A stretch of 64,000 nt of DNA from Sphingobium sp. TCM1. GTDB taxonomy: Bacteria > Pseudomonadota > Alphaproteobacteria > Sphingomonadales > Sphingomonadaceae. The translations under genes and the position numbers were made by a program. The stretch is taken from assembly GCF_001650725.1 (NCBI RefSeq), contig NZ_LXVX01000003.1, positions 142,948 to 206,947 of the forward strand, written 5' to 3'. Positions 63,741 through 64,000 of the stretch are shown here, one piece after another. The notes beneath the pieces are model-generated. The model was not told where the DNA came from. It searched no databases and worked only from the letters and a program-made list of their open reading frames with translations. Positions within the stretch are counted from its first letter, which is position 1. The number at the start of each line of letters is the position of its first letter.

Positions 63741-63978
63741 ACAGTGTTGGCGACAGCTATGACAATGCTTTGGCTGAGACGATCAATGGCCTTTACAAGG
63801 CCGAGGTGATCCATCGCAGGGGACCGTGGCGATCTTTTGAAGCTGTCGAATATGCCACGCTCGAATGGGTGGACTGGTTCAACAACAGGCGCTTGCTGAA
63901 GCCAATCGGCAATATCCAACCGCTGAAGCCGAAGCACAATATTATGCCATGCTGGACGACGTCTCCATGGCTGCGTAA
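63741..63978 (+). pseudogene. C-terminal fragment of an IS3-family transposase (OrfB), frameshifted
   Basis: The segment SVGDSYDNALAETINGLYKA and then VEYATLEWVDWFNNRRLL is the end of the IS3-type integrase core, including the catalytic Glu. Beyond about 63920 the expected tail (EAEAQYYAMLDDVSMAA and stop) is in another frame. The 5' three quarters of the gene are absent. It abuts the ISL3 right end. Confidence 0.88.
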
Positions 63979-64000
63979 CTTATACCAACCTGCATTGATC

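Noticed and set aside
1..64000. CRISPR arrays, tRNA or rRNA genes and phage structural genes
   Set aside because: I looked for regularly spaced repeats, tRNA-like arms and typical phage proteins and saw none.

Overview
The window looks like a plasmid or genomic-island segment from a sphingomonad (Sphingobium, Novosphingobium or Sphingomonas type). The reasons are GC-rich coding DNA, several TonB-dependent receptors beside Rieske, P450 and acyl-CoA genes, a TrwABC-like conjugation module, a hairpin-forming intergenic repeat that I recall as common in sphingomonads, and many insertion sequences. The assignment rests on gene content and remembered families, not on a search.

Layout. 1-2763 is a nest of insertion sequences: a partial IS66-family element inserted in the end of an IS5-like relic, next to a decayed IS630-family element. 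2764-9320 is a DNA-transfer block: possible oriT, ribbon-helix-helix protein, coupling protein, MobF relaxase, membrane-anchored Mrr-like nuclease and a VirB1-like transglycosylase. The block is cut off at about 9320, where it joins a reversed, broken PHA-synthase fragment. 10320-19446 is mixed: an NDH-2 dehydrogenase, a three-part efflux operon with a TetR repressor, a frameshifted phasin, a truncated universal stress protein and a polyprenyl diphosphate synthase. 19528-23366 carries a full acyl-CoA electron-transfer set (ETF-QO, a [2Fe-2S] ferredoxin, EtfA, EtfB).

23476-61555 is a large catabolic region. It begins with a FadR-type regulator, a family III CoA-transferase and an acyl-CoA dehydrogenase, separated by an intact IS5-family copy. 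Next come a double-HTH LysR regulator and a reverse-strand operon (Rieske oxygenase, reductase, MFS transporter, GMC oxidoreductase, aldehyde dehydrogenase). Then follow a TonB receptor with an in-frame amber stop, an SDR, a second Rieske oxygenase, an MFS exporter and a second TonB receptor. The most unusual part is 45091-52927: two consecutive copies of a three-gene unit (lipocalin/CrtC-like protein, APH-fold kinase, small DUF6285-type protein) followed by an MmgE/PrpD protein and a zinc alcohol dehydrogenase. The region ends with a phosphatase, a MerR regulator, a second zinc alcohol dehydrogenase, a CYP108-type P450 very like P450terp, a third TonB receptor and an aldehyde dehydrogenase. 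61956-63978 is a second IS nest (ISL3 element between two transposase fragments).

Working model (inference). TonB receptors import a hydrophobic terpenoid or alkyl-aromatic compound. The P450 and Rieske enzymes hydroxylate it, and alcohol and aldehyde dehydrogenases oxidise it to acids. CoA-transferase and acyl-CoA dehydrogenase feed electrons through ETF and ETF-QO into quinone. The kinase units may phosphorylate a hydroxylated intermediate so that the oxygen can be eliminated, as LvaA and the ACAD10/11 kinase domains do. Six similar dyads (AATGG-N5-CCATT and variants) lie upstream of catabolic promoters and suggest common control by the FadR-type protein at 23476-24285.
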